From Hippasteria phrygiana (lineage: Eukaryota > Echinodermata > Asteroidea > Valvatida > Goniasteridae), in NCBI GenBank assembly GCA_037893225.1, contig JAZGUH010000022.1, positions 2,294,001 to 2,358,000 on the forward strand: a stretch of DNA of 64,000 nt, read 5' to 3'. Position 1 is the first letter of the stretch. Each line of letters starts with the position of its first letter. The notes under the pieces are model-generated. The model saw only the letters and a program-made list of their open reading frames with translations, did not search any database and was not told where the DNA came from. Positions 1 to 11,854 of this stretch are shown here, one piece after another. The translations under genes and the position numbers were made by a program.

Positions 1-137
1 TTTCTGTGAGTAGCCATGGGTTTCAGTGAAGAGCCATGGGTTTCAGCGAGTAGCCATGGGTTTCAGCGAGTAGCCATGGGTTTCTGCGAGTAGCCATGGG
101 TTTCTGCGAGTAGCCATGGGTTTCTGCGAGTAGCCAT
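1..137. repeat. 20-bp tandem satellite, left edge of window
   Basis: About 6.8 head-to-tail copies of a 20-bp unit (GAGTAGCCATGGGTTTCTGC) run from the first base to about 137. Copies differ mainly at TTTCTGC/TTTCAGC, and the leftmost ones are the most diverged. The unit length is not a multiple of three, so it is not a peptide repeat. The array probably continues beyond the window. Confidence 0.95.
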
Positions 138-316
138 CAATGCACAGCTGTGATTATGTTGCCATCAGATCTCAACTTGGTTTTACTGCATCCGAGGAAA
201 TAGAAATCAGGAATGCACTGTAAGCAGCCCATGGATAAGGAGAAAAACACAAACGTGCTTCTGTAAAGTGCTTTCATCATTCTCTGGCCCAGGAAAAAAG
301 TCAAGAATATCATTAT

Positions 317-857
317 CAGTTTGTACCTAGGTCTCGAAACCGGTCTTGGTATCGAGACCGGTCTCCAGACCGAAATTTGAGGTTTTGGCTGTTTCCAGGT
401 CTCGATTTTGAAGACTAGGTCATGGAGCAAAGGTCTTGGCGTCTTGTGTAGAGACCTTTCGAGACCGTGACATTAATCGCCAAAAACTTATAAAAATAGA
501 AAAAAATAAACCGATACCAATAACAAATCGTCGAAAGTTTCACGCTCGCCCTCCCGTGTGGTATTCAATGTGGTTTTTTTCTTGGAAGGCGGCGCGGCGC
601 AGCTATGTGACCCATAGTGAAGGCAGAGCGAAGCCATCATACGAGGGAAAAATGCAGCCTCGGAACTCGTCACATACACGAGAATAGTTGGCTTTGAAAA
701 CTGTTCTATTATTTACAGTACTGATTGTCTGAGGTCTCGGTCTTGATGGGGAATTCTCGGTCTTGGTCTCGAACTCGGAGAATTCGGTCTTGGTCTCAGA
801 CATCAGGTCTCGGTCTTGGTCTCTGTCTCAAACTTTGTGGTCTTGACTACACCACTG
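317..857. mobile_element. hAT-like non-autonomous element, GGTCTTGGTCTCG subterminal arrays
   Basis: A 541-bp element is flanked by a perfect 8-bp direct repeat ATCATTAT (309-316 and 858-865). Its ends are short inverted repeats beginning CAGT (CAGTTTGTAC on the left, CAGTGGTGTAG read inward from the right). An 8-bp duplication with CA-starting termini is the hAT signature. Both subterminal zones are packed with a degenerate GGTCTCG/GGTCTTGG motif on both strands, which in hAT elements would be transposase-binding sites. No transposase ORF is present, so it would depend on an autonomous partner. Confidence 0.8.
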
Positions 858-865
858 ATCATTAT

Positions 866-1559
866 TCTGCATATGTGTACATGTAAATTTCCAGACTCCA
901 GTGTTCACAATCCATCTACATGTAGGATACATAATTTGGAAGAGAGAAGACTTCCAACACACAAACAGGCAGAGAAACATGAGCAGACGTCAAGTGTGGC
1001 CCCATATCACAAACAGCAGACAACACTCTCCAGGAAGGATGATTTACAGCAAGACTTTTAGGAAATTAGTTAAGACCTCCACCCCCCCCCCCCCCCCCCC
1101 CCAGTGCCTTGAAAGAAAAGTTGTTTATGGGTTCTGTCCTGCACATTCACAATCAGACGCATGTTATTGCTCACTATCAAAATGCATCTATAGAAACAAA
1201 TAGGATGGTTTCTGAAGGAACGCTCCACAACTCGCAAGAGAAACTTATTCCTATACTGCTGCCGTATTCATCCGCCGGAACCTGTACATGTACAATATGT
1301 ACACCAACCAACTGCTGCATGCACTTGGATATTAAGCAGAACTTTCAAAAACACAAATCTTTTAAGTCCGTGCATTTCTGTACCTGTTCAAATATCATTT
1401 CAGATCTTTTTCAAGTGAAATTCAGCTGAGAAAAACATTGATGTGTGCATGTGTGTACATGTATGGTCATACACAAAGGCTGTTGTTATCCTCTAAAGTG
1501 TGATTTATCACTGGGACTGAATATTTACACATACATGTAGTCGTTTTTTGCTATACTCG
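866..1559. other. Intergenic, no gene seen
   Basis: Low-information sequence with scattered ACATGTA microsatellite words and a 22-base poly-C run at 1081-1102. No coding signal or structured repeat was recognised. Confidence 0.6.
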
Positions 1560-1730
1560 CGAGGACAATGCTTTGTGTTTCCTATTCTTCCTTTAATATA
1601 ACCCAACCCCATAGACTAAGCACGTATCCTTACGTTCGAGGACCGATATTAACAAAAGACCGTCTCTCGAGGACAAGAAAGATTCTTTTGTGTGTTCTTT
1701 CTCCTCTTGTCCTCGAACGTAGTACAATAC
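1560..1730 (+). repeat. GAGGAC interspersed repeat, copy 1
   Basis: A member of a ~170-190 bp family also found at 31350-31530, 34980-35165 (both in the opposite orientation) and 51025-51195. The ends carry CGAGGACAA in inverted orientation. The middle holds further direct and inverted copies of ACGT(N)CGAGGAC and conserved stretches such as CAATGCTTTGTGTTTCCTAT. It is non-coding. The compact inverted ends suggest a MITE, but no target duplication was resolved. Confidence 0.75.
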
Positions 1731-1794
1731 AAGATCATTCCATAAATTTGGGGTCCAAAATCTTCAACAAAAGTCCAGTGCAAACACGGCTTAA

Positions 1795-2404
1795 AGGGAC
1801 ACATTGCCTTCAAATGTCATGAAATTTTGCTGTTTGGAAATGTTCCTTATCTTTTATAAGAGTTGTTCATGCAAAAAAACACTTATAATGTGTTGTAATT
1901 AGTGAGTAGTGATTATAAAACAAAAAATTTGCCTCTGACTCCTGGCATCTGACCCGCGAAACATAGACTTATTTCCAGTAGTAAATACCACCTTCTAAAT
2001 AATGCGCAAAATACGCTATAAGAGTCTTTAGGCTGGCGCCGCAGCCAGTGGCCTTGTAAACCTATCAGATGATCGCCAGGTACCATTCTCTACCTTGCGA
2101 CACATAATCGCCAGCTACATGTAGCTGCGCGCCGTGCCACAGTACATCAAAATGGATCAACAGAATGTACTTCAACCAGCTGCGACTGGGAATACGACTG
2201 GTGAACATGGTCCGCCATTTTGTGGAGTCAAAAATTTGGTTCTACAAAATGGCGGACCGTTATTTGTCACGAAATTAAACAAAAACCACGCAATTGGAAG
2301 AGATAGTTATGTGAATCTATATATTCTACTTTTTAAAAAGCTTCCCAACCATATCCATTTCAGTTTTATAGCCCAAATCGCAAAATCCAAAGCAATGTGT
2401 CCCT
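1795..2404. mobile_element. TTAA-bounded MITE with AGGGACACATTGC ends
   Basis: The element is bounded by TTAA on both sides (1791-1794 and 2405-2408), followed inward by inverted AGGGACACATTGC. TTAA target duplication is diagnostic of piggyBac-type transposition. The centre holds an imperfect hairpin (2209-2225 with 2242-2258, GGTCCGCCATTTTG type). It abuts the right end of another family (AACACGGCTTAA) at 1770-1794. No ORF of interest lies inside. Confidence 0.7.
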
Positions 2405-2408
2405 TTAA

Positions 2409-3841
2409 GGTCTATGTTTTTTTTTTAGGCTGTCCAAGGGGGCATGTGCTACTGCAAGTTGCTTCATAGAAGTCCGGACTATTCAGGTCTTTAGCCACAA
2501 GATCTGTAATTAGCCACAACCACTGTAATCATACACAAACTACACAAACAACTATTACAGCTTGGTTGCTAAACTGGCTTGCCTTAAACTGTTCCAGGAA
2601 AAAAAACCTGGCAACACCCTATGAAGGGCCAGGGTGTTAAAAGAAGAAATTAGACAAACTCATAAATTGCCAGACTAGACAGGGCAAACCTGGAAAGTAG
2701 GAAATTTGAACTTCCAAAAAGCCATTGAATTGTGGCATGAAAGTGCAGTTCCCACTGAACCCTTGTCAAGTTGAAATCTTTTTTTGTATGTAAATAATTT
2801 CCCATACATGGCAAAGATAAAAAGAAAAGTAATCACAGCACACATTGTCTTGATATTTCACAAGAGAGAATGTAACTTTATCTCCCACTGACTTAATTTC
2901 TCAACACGCAAATCTCAATGTGGAAGACTGGCATACCAACATTATTTTTGCATGTGGCTGTTTAATGCAGGGTTTACCAGTAGGTCAAAGATGACCAATT
3001 AATAGTGCTTGGTGTCAAGTTAGAGAAGCAGGTATCAAGCGATGACATGAAACAGCAACTGACAATCCAGGTCCTGTTGCCTGTGTGATGCAAGTGCACT
3101 GTCAACTCCACGAAGACAAACTCACAGCAAATTATCAAGAAAAGGTGAAGTTAAAGAGCTGTGACATGCCCCAATGAAAACAGGTGGTTTGAACATATTT
3201 CTACCAGGGAAAGGTGGCAGGGCTCAGAAACGGAGTTACTTTTTTAACAACTTGAATATGGCTTTTCAGGTTTGTGCAGCCAACCATAATTGCACACAAC
3301 AGGCAAACAAGGGAATAAATATGCGGAAGAATGCGGATATAGATGTCAACCGGCAAGGTTTTTTTTCTTCCAAATCGCGGCTGTAGCCCTGATCCATACT
3401 CAAGGGGGTTAAGATCTTCACCCAGGGCGAACTTGGGGATCAATTTCAATTTTTCAAGACTTGTTTCACACTTGTTTCGAGTTCAACAAGGGGCGACCCC
3501 ATCACTGCTCATTTCACACAGCTGTTTTCAACCTGGGCAAGAGTTTCAATCTAGGGCAAGAAATCTCAACCCTAGTCTGGGGAAGAGTTGAACGTTGGGT
3601 GGAACCAACCTCGAGGTTGATGCAAAGATTGTTGATGGGCCAGATTAGAAACTGTCAAGTGTGAAATGTCAGTTGTTTTCAACCCCATGGCAAACCCACG
3701 TCAACCCTTGAGATTTGTCCAGTGTAAAGGCCTGTATATCTACCACTTTTTTCTGTTCACCTACATATTATACAAACATGTACATGTACATGTATATATG
3801 CAAAGATGTTGGTTCAGGAGCATCTGTCAACTGAAGACAAA
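2409..3841. other. Intergenic, no gene seen
   Basis: Single-copy-looking AT-rich DNA without a convincing exon. 3440-3720 has several CAACC/GGTTGA-type words and a TTTCACAC end motif, hinting at a decayed member of the CACACT-ended elements, but no boundary could be set. Confidence 0.5.
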
Positions 3842-4140
3842 GAAACTTTACTACAGGTTTCTAAAGAGCGTGAAACTCGGCTCTCCACCTGTTCCCTCCA
3901 ATCTACTCTAGCTCTACATAGAAGTAGAACGAAAAGCTATGCCAATAGCTTTTTCCCTCGTTCTGTATCTCTATGAAATTCTTTGCCTGGTGCACGTTTC
4001 CATTCATCTCACAATTTTTCCTGCTTCAAGAGGAATATTAATTCCTACCTCTTGCATCTTTGATTATTTTTGTCTCCTTTGTAGCTCCATAATTCAAGTG
4101 GCTTTTAGCCTTGTTTGAGACGAACTTGCATTAAAAAAAA
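3842..4140 (+). pseudogene. 3' end of non-LTR retrotransposon (LINE), RT C-terminal tail
   Basis: The frame starting at 3842 reads about 70 residues, including SYANSFFPRSVSL then NSLP and later CFKRNINSYLL. This is the conserved C-terminal tail found after the reverse transcriptase domain of CR1/L2/jockey-like LINEs (F-P-R...LWNSLP...FK). The tryptophan codon of the LWNSLP motif is TGA at 3974-3976, so the copy is dead. Downstream come a TTTGTAGCTCC...GACGAACTTGC tail and a short A-run near 4132-4140, as expected for a 5'-truncated insertion. Related fragments lie at 7840-7998 (+) and 28935-29110 (-). Confidence 0.7.
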
Positions 4141-7100
4141 TGTTTACATGTAATATGTACCTCAGTTGCTCAGTTGTCTGCAGGTCCTGCCTGCCACAGT
4201 ACAGAGAGTGCATGCACATGTACACAAGCAACTATTTGCATAGCCTTTCTTTTTAGGATCGGAGTCCACAATCTTAGCCAAGGTGTCTCATGATACCCCC
4301 TCGAAAATATCCCTGTCACTCTTGTCCTGTTATTGGTGCCACTCATTTTTTCCCAGCTTTCATCTGTTTCTGGCCAGCCCCAGGGCAGGTTTTGTCTTCG
4401 ACAAATCACTCTATCTCCTTAATGACCGATTGTCCCGGATCCCTACACTTCCACCAGTGAAAGAAAAGATCAGGCTGCAGGGTTCGCACAGGTCAGCCGC
4501 TTACCAAAATAAGTCTGGGATTCCGATACTGGGGGACGCGGGTCCTCGGGGAGAAAATGCACTTTCGCAATGTGGCACTCTGTGGCTGAGGAGTGGGAAA
4601 GTCTATTTGGTTTCCAAAAAAACCTGAAGGGGGGGGGGGGGGGGGGGAAGAGTTGGAAATTCTGATTTCATAAATGCCTTTCTGCCATCTTTGTCCAATT
4701 TACTGCACAGTTTGACTTTTTTTTTCGTCCTGTAGCTCTGCCACAGAGGAATTGCTTCAGACTAAAGGCCACAACTTTCTGAACTTCTCAAGATTGTTGG
4801 GTGAAACTTTAAGTTAAGATGTTGGAGAGTCTGTTGGCCGCAGCTCTGATCCAACTTTTTAGATGCATGAATGTTAAAGGTCATTAAATTAAAGCTGGCC
4901 TATTACAAAAGGTTAATATCAAACCTGTAATTCTGTTTGAACTAATGGTAAGAAGTGATTATCCATAGCTAGGAAACATTTTGTTCAATGATGGAAAAAC
5001 TGCAACAGAAACCCCATCCAGATCACACTTACATACAAGTTGCCAGCACATGTATACTTGAAGAGAATGGTACTAGATGGGAAACATTGTGCAAATTGTG
5101 TTTGGTAATCATTATTTTCAAGCTTTCATCGAACATAAGCACCTCAGACAGAAGAGCTTCTCAGGGGGCGTGATGTCATTATACCCCTTCAAAAACGGGA
5201 AGCTTTTGTCTCATAACTCTTTCCATCTGAACTAAATGAAAAACTAATGTTTTCAAATGGCCTTCAACAGGTTTTGCTGTATGACAATAGCAGTACAACT
5301 CCGCACTTAATTCCATTTGGTAAATATGAAATGTTGATCATTTTGTAAAAACTTTTTACGTAAACGTAAAATTGGGAGAATCAATTTTAAAAATTTTTTT
5401 AAAAACAGGCTCAATTGTGGACGCATAAATCCATGATTGATGAGGATGGATGAAGTAATAGCTCCCAAGGGTCCTGGGGGTAATTCAGGCAGCCTGTCGA
5501 TTCAATTCAAACCACATGGACATGAAAGGTTGACAAATTGATTCTTTCTGCTTCAGAAAAAAAGAAAACCTCATAACTCAAGATGGATAAGTGATGTAAG
5601 GGTGAGTGACAGGGGTAATCAGGCTTGTGGGAGTTGAGTCAAGAACAAGGGTTTATGCTGGTTGGGTTGAGGATGAAGTGGGCCATGTGATGATTTCATT
5701 ATAGCTGGGTGTATAATGAGGGAATTCTGAAGTAACCCCTGGATCACATTCTGTCAAAGTCCAGCGCCGGTCCCTGCTTGGTTTTACCTTCCATTTGATG
5801 TCTACGAACAAGAGGTTTTTCTGCATCAAACTGGCTTGATGAGTTTATCAGAAGCTGATGAATGAAGTAAAGCTATGGCAGTGGAACTCAACGTTGTAAT
5901 GTATGATCTATTTATGGCTGTGATTTAGATTCCCTTCTTCCTTAAAAAAAAAAAACACTATTAAGTGGCCACAATGGACTGGTGGTTAAAGCATCCAAAT
6001 AAATGTCCAAATAAACGTCTTTTCTGTCTTGTTACATTGGGAGGGGGGGAAACAGTTGTGTTGCCCCCCGAGACCGACCCTAAAAGTAAAAAATAATAAA
6101 AAAATAATTTTCAAAATCTCACCTTTTCCCGCACAAAGTGAACTCGTTATATTAAAATCATCGTCTTCACAGCCACGATGGCACAATCCTGCATTTCGCC
6201 ATCTCACTTTTAAATGAGCTTACTTTTTGCCTCCCGACTTCCAAGTTACATTACATGTAGCATTGTTTTCATGGATGGCAGTAAAAAAAAAAAAAATCAG
6301 CCGACCGACTGACCCTCCCGATTTTTCCCATTTAAGGGCAACACAAGTTTTTTGGGGGCCTTAGCAGGAAGCCTGCTTATCCAGTCAGCTGTACTAACAT
6401 CGATGGCCATTTTTTTTTTATAGCTGCTAAGTACAGTAAATTGCTTAGCATAAAATGTTTCCTTGGTACATGTAAGAACAAGCAAATTTCTATGTGATGT
6501 GTATTTCTTGTGACTGGAATTTGGCTGTTTTTTTTTGCTTTGCATAAAAATTTCATGGATTTTTTGGCAACATGTTGTTACTTATCAAGACTTGTTTGCT
6601 AAGCAAATTTTTGTCACAGGTGGCAGAAATTATATTGAACTTACATGTACATGTTTGTTGCTTCAGATAAATGGGGGAGCCGAAGAGATCTCCACAAACA
6701 TTTTTAGCTCGCGTGTGTCCCCATCCCCCTCTTACTTCCGCAAGGTGGCAAGGTGGGCCACAAAAACAGCCGCAGGATGACAGTCGCAAGGATGCCCCTC
6801 GTTAATCAAGTGGGAAGTGACAGAACCTGGTCAAAGGGGGGGATAGAGGGGGACAAGGAGAGAGGGGGGACCGGCAACAGGACACAGCATGTAATATCGG
6901 GGATGTTATTCAGAAAAAGATAAAAATTTACAGCAAAGTGTGTGTTTGTGTTGCTGCAGGGAGGTCACTTGGTCTGACCCGACTGTGGCTGTGAAAACAA
7001 GACCTGAACTTTAAAAAATAATTTCTTACAGACCCTTTTATACTTAAATATTCATTCTGCACCTGCTGCATATTGCTAAATTGCTGCTGTTGCTGATCAC

Positions 7101-7839
7101 GACTACATCTGTTGCTGCTACATGTTACTGCTACATGTTGAAGACAAAAAAAATGGAGATCACCGCTGCTGCCACCGCTTTAAATCCATGTCACTTTTGT
7201 CAGGCAACTGTCCCACAATGTAGTACAACATTTAGATGATAAAAATAGCACGCCACAGTTCAGATGAACGGTGATTCCAAAGGATCCTGCAGCAAGTTCG
7301 TGTATGTGGCTACGTGGATAGCCGACAAACCCCAAAATAACTGCGTGAGGGCGGCAGTCACTAAGTGAGCTCCGTAAAAACTGGAAATGGGAAGTACATT
7401 TGGTCTGTGGAGACCAAACAGGAAATCAGCATTCTGTCTTAATCCGGTGTGCATGACAACATTGATCACACAGCTCTGGCCTTGGAATTCTCCTCCGTCA
7501 TTCAGATGCAGTCTTACGTTTCCTGGGTTCATTACTGTGCTGTCCTGCATTTAAGTCCTTATCTTTGTTATCCCAAGCCAGCCTTTCAAGGGATGGGCAT
7601 GTGTTGAAACTGCAATAAACCTTTTCCTTCAAACACTAGCAGCATTATGATAATCAATCTACCGTCAACCAGGTACAGATGTACCTTGGTTGAAACTTAA
7701 AATCAACCCTTGGCGAAGACCCTTGACCCTGGTTGAAATTTTAAAACAATACTAGATCTACGCAGAAAATTTCTCCAGTGGAAAGGTGCATCATTATGAT
7801 CAGTCCGACTGCTTTGTGCCCATTTTGTATAGCTTACAT
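4141..7839. other. Long intergenic stretch, no recognised gene
   Basis: Contains a ~22-base poly-G run (about 4627-4648), several A/T homopolymers and microsatellite words. A tRNA box-A-like stretch sits near 5975-5995 (GACTGGTGGTTAAAGCATC) without a box B. The more GC-rich part 6660-6890 and a 96-codon open frame on the minus strand (7260-7550) match no family I recognise and lack clear splice signals. Confidence 0.5.
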
Positions 7840-7998
7840 GTACCTAGATGCAGAATGAAAAGTTATCTTAATAGCTTTTCCCCCTCATTTTGTATCTCTA
7901 TGGAATTCCTCACCTGATTCATGTTTCCCTCCATCCTACTATCTTTTCTACTCGACAAGGAATTTCCATTCTTACCTTTCACTTGAGTAAAAAAAAAA
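7840..7998 (+). pseudogene. LINE 3' fragment, second copy
   Basis: Nucleotide-similar to the tail at 3910-4060: AATAGCTTTTCCCCCTCATT, then TTTGTATCTCTATGGAATTC, then the Lys-rich tail region, ending in a run of A near 7990-7998. The coding frame is shifted within the LWNSLP-equivalent segment, so it is non-functional. It is shorter than the 3.9-kb copy, consistent with severe 5' truncation. Confidence 0.6.
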
Positions 7999-8289
7999 AT
8001 GGTGGCTCTGGGTAGAATCCCAGTTGGTCTTAGGAAGATGTAGATAAGAAGTTACATCTTGACCAATGTTTTTCTAGACCTGATTGGGAAGACACATTCT
8101 CAGTCGTTTTACAGTGTTCTTGTGCCAAATGCTGAAAGTCCCAGTTTGATGTAACAGTCCACACCAAATGTAACTTGATCAAAGAAAATTTTGCTACTTC
8201 ACAATTTTACGCACACAAGAGGAAATCTAGCTTGTTTGAATAATTATGCAGTTTTAAACACAGCACCAAGTGTATAAAACGGCTATACT

Positions 8290-8720
8290 CTCATTAGTAA
8301 GAGCTTGGTTAACACAAGATCTCGGTTAAGACGAGAATTTTCGTTGGTCCTGACCGAATTGTGCACATTCCTATGGGAGAAAATGTCATTAATTTGAGCT
8401 CTGGTTACGCGACAACTTGGCTAAGACGAGCATTTTTTGCAACCCGATTGAGTGCAAATACATGTATTGTTATCTATTTTCCGTCAAATTAAATATTACT
8501 GTTTGTTTTATTAAAAAATCTGCTTGCAACATTTTGATAACCAATATAAAGCAATACAATTTTATCGACACAATGTGCGTGGCGTTCACACTGTGTTTGG
8601 GGCCTATCCAGACGTCACATACACATTAAAGGGGGAAACCTGCAGCCCGGATAGGACGAGACCCCGGATAATACGAGATATTTGCGTAAGCCGGAGGATG
8701 TAAGCCGTAAGTTGACTGTA
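8290..8720. repeat. Possible pogo/Tigger-like MITE remnant
   Basis: The left part repeats GGTTAAGACGAG/GGCTAAGACGAG with 'CGTTGGTCCTGACCGAATT'. The right part reads GGATAATACGAGA then GTAAGCCGTAAGTTGACTGT. These resemble pogo/Tigger-type termini ('AGTTGACTGTA'). Clean paired termini were not found, so this is a weak call. Confidence 0.3.
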
Positions 8721-8779
8721 CCTGCATCACTAGAGATACTTTACTGTTTCCAGTTCAAACCGATTTCCATTGACTTTAA

Positions 8780-8922
8780 CCCTAACCCTCCAGGGTATTT
8801 TGGCTAGAAACCCTGCCAGACGCATCAGATTGCATACTTTGTCACATTGACTTGTGTGCAGAGTGCAGCAAGGTCAAGCTGTCACCACAGATGCACTGTG
8901 CTGCGTCTGGCAGGGTTAGGGT
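8780..8922. mobile_element. Telomere-mimic TTAA element
   Basis: TTAA (8776-8779) is followed by CCCTAACCCTCC; the right end reads GCAGGGTTAGGGT followed by TTAA (8923-8926). Inside, the two arms pair further (GAAACCCTGCCAGACGCA against TGCGTCTGGCAGGGTT). A close relative lies at 47344-47488. The terminal CCCTAA/TTAGGG runs imitate telomere repeats, but the structure is a discrete TTAA-flanked inverted-repeat element, not a telomere array. Confidence 0.75.
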
Positions 8923-8926
8923 TTAA

Positions 8927-11854
8927 TGCACCTATCAATTGCAAGACGGACCCTCGGACCCTCGGGGGACGTGCGTCATGTCCCGCTCATGTCAGTCAAA
9001 TCGTGACGAATGGGGTGCGTCAAGTACGGCTTTGGTTCGTCGTAAATACAAAGCGGGTTGCGTCGCGGGTGCGTCATGGTGCGACATGGTGTGCCATAAG
9101 CTGTTGCACTACATACGTAGCAATTTTGACACATTTTAATCGACCTATGTTAAAATCCAAAATACTTATATTTTATTTGAATAAAAACTGCTGCAGATCT
9201 GTTATGATGTCTACATTTATACTTGAGTTTTTTTCAGAAAACCAAACAGAATGAAATAAGTCAGTGATACCAAATTGCTTACCGCCAAAACGGGCTAACA
9301 CGTTTTAAATGCGTAGCTCGCTAGCCATATGGCGCACGTACGCACGTACGAACACACGTGGCCGTACAATCAAACGCCAGCTCACAGAGTGCATAAATTC
9401 CGCAGCACTACATACGATTGATTTTCGCTGGTTCCCCATTTCACGTGGAGCCGAGCGCGAGTGGTCACTCGTCGCTGTCCCCACTGGTCTCCACGGGCCC
9501 TGGCAAGTTTGCATATGACGTCAGAGTTTAGCGCTGGACAATACGACGATAATTTCGCGATTTATCTACCTATCGAGACATCGCCAATATCGTTTTTAAG
9601 ATCGGCGATTTTTTTGTTCTTAAACCACATTAATTTCCTTGTAAAATAGTCGGAAATAAAGTTTCGATACTGATTTTTTTTTCTTGGTCGATATTTATTC
9701 CCCAGGATATCTACTACAAGGGAGATATCCATATAAAATGTGCGTTTTTTTTTTTAAAGAGTAAAAAGTTGATTAGGTCTTATTGGTGGCGAGGTGATTA
9801 TGTGTACTGCGGGGGACGTACACGGCGGGCGGCGCCGGCACTCCGCCCTTAACTTTCGGTGAAAATCACCAAATGTTAGGCCTACTCATTGAACAAGCGG
9901 TTCGGAGGGTCTACAAAAATAATGTATTTCCTATCCACGGTAGCCGGCTAGAAAATGATAATTTTCACCAAAATTAGACCAAATCATACCGATTATACTG
10001 CAAAGAGGTTGTTTTCAGAACTAAAACCCCTGGTATAACCCCTGCAGGGCTCGAAATTCCCCCAAAAAATGTACTTGCGCTTTGCGCAAGTTGGCATTTG
10101 AAACAACTTGCGCTAACAAAATTTTACTTACGCTAATTTTTGTAATTCAATGTATGTATGACATATGAAATACAGGCAAAGCTTCGGATGCCGGCCGCTT
10201 ACTTTTGAAGAAAGAGAGCAGACTTTTCTGCTTCGGTGGTGAACGTTTCATGATGATCGGAAACCCCAAAATGCAAGAAAAAAATGTCACAAAATATCTC
10301 ACTTCTCCGTCATTTAAAAGCCGATCAGTGCGCGAAACGATGTCAACAACGTTTACGTGTAAAATCCCCGCTCCACGCAACGCACCCGGCGGTTTCAGTT
10401 ACATTCAACGACAGACTTGTATGAATGGGAGCGAGGTTACACATCGCCCAGCAGCATGTCTGGTCCCCAACGCAAGACATGCATAAAAAGGCAATGATGT
10501 ACTGTACGTGCAGTCTGCACCGTTCTATGTACATTAACATTGCACGGATTTCGTTCCGATCTGCATGCAGGGATTGTGCGACCGCTATGATCATAAGTAT
10601 AGCTGCTGCGCCGCGGGACAGACAGACAGAAAAGCTACAGTAAAACATGTTTGTTAAACTTATTGTTTTAATCAAACCATACAGGTTATCATTGTGGAAT
10701 ATCAGTAGACAAAAACCGGTACTTTTCCAACTTGCGCTAAACGCAAGCTTGAGTCGAGGATAACTTGCGTTCGGGTATTTTTCACTTGCGTTGCGCAAGC
10801 ACTACAATGGTAATTTCGAGCCCTGCCCTGGTGTAATTTTTCATGAAGTTAACCCTGAAAATGTTGTTTTCTGGGGACAATGCCATATTTAAACTTATGC
10901 TAATTAGTGGGCGTGTCAATTTCAACCAAATTATTGAGAAATGTTTTTCTGTATCTGGGGATGATCGCGCGCACGTATATTCTTGGGCCCAATAACCTTG
11001 TGTTGTTTTTCGGCGCCCGCGCGCCAGATTCACTAACGTTGTGTTTTCTCGAAATCCCAGTGTCTATGAATATCCGACTCCATTGAAATATTGGCTTTTC
11101 TTCCCTATTATTGGTTAAACCCTCTCACGTGACCAGTCACTGTCCCATTTATCCCCACTTAGGCATGCGCAGTAGAACCACTAAGTCGGCTTTTCAGGGA
11201 GACGGATATTCATACTACACCGGCTTCGTGTGCGTTCTGGCCTCATGCGTCGTTTAAAAAATGCCGCAGCATGATTTTGAATCGCCATGGTGATAGAGAG
11301 CTTTGGCGGTTTAAGTTTTTAAAATCTGTTTGTGCGTTTATACATGTATATTAGGAGAATTTTAATATCGCTAACCTTTCGCGACATTTTTATCATTAGT
11401 AATTTGACGATTTTATCGCCATATCGGCGATATTGCTGGAATAAAATATCGACTACGAAAACATCAGTATCGTCAGCGCTACCTCCATAGTACGGCCGAG
11501 CTTCCTGCACTCGTAGCCTAACCACGTGCGCCGCGCTAGCACACACGCTACGCTGTACAATAATTTTTTATAATGCTGGCTCTTTCCCTTGTTCTGTGTT
11601 CTGTACGTCGTGATCACGTTGTGTTATATCCGTACGTTTCGTTAGTGAAATAGGAACCGAACTTGCCATTCAACGAGTTGTTTTCTAGACATGGTGCGTC
11701 AAAAAACGTGGTTTATAGCGTCAGTTTTACATGAATGGTTCGTCACGAACAGGGCGCAAGGGTGCGTCAAGGGACCCCAGAATCTGGCCTCACATTGGAC
11801 ATTGACGCATATTCCCCGGGATTCTGAGGGTCCGTCTTGCAATTGATAGGTGCA
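8927..11854. mobile_element. 2.9-kb CpG-rich element with ~30-bp terminal inverted repeats
   Basis: The left end TGCACCTATCAATTGCAAGA (continuing through CGGACCCTC) is matched in inverse at 11823-11854. Just inside both ends are many copies of GTGCGTCA-type words (8970-9085; 11693-11770), probable subterminal binding sites. The interior is CpG-rich, unlike its neighbours, and carries a nested hAT-like element (10045-10825). No transposase is recognisable, so it looks like a large non-autonomous element or one whose gene has decayed. The left end abuts the TTAA of the preceding telomere-mimic element exactly; the target duplication is not resolved. Confidence 0.65.
10045..10825. mobile_element. 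hAT-like element with CAGGGCTCGAAATT ends
   Basis: The inverted termini CAGGGCTCGAAATT (10045 and 10825) are typical of hAT MITEs. Subterminal zones repeat ACTTGCG on both strands (10070-10140; 10725-10800). The flanking 8-mers (AACCCCTG and CCCTGGTG) match only partly, so the target duplication is degenerate or one edge is altered. No transposase is recognisable; open frames crossing it are not conserved protein. Confidence 0.65.

Noticed and set aside
1..137. CRISPR-like array
   Set aside because: Units are head to tail without unique spacers, and the genome is eukaryotic.
7260..7550. 96-codon minus-strand frame with protein-like composition
   Set aside because: No recognisable family and no clear splice or start context; too weak to call.
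10343..10798. 151-codon minus-strand frame inside the CAGGGCTCG element
   Set aside because: It runs through the element's subterminal repeats and has no hAT dimerisation or DDE motifs.
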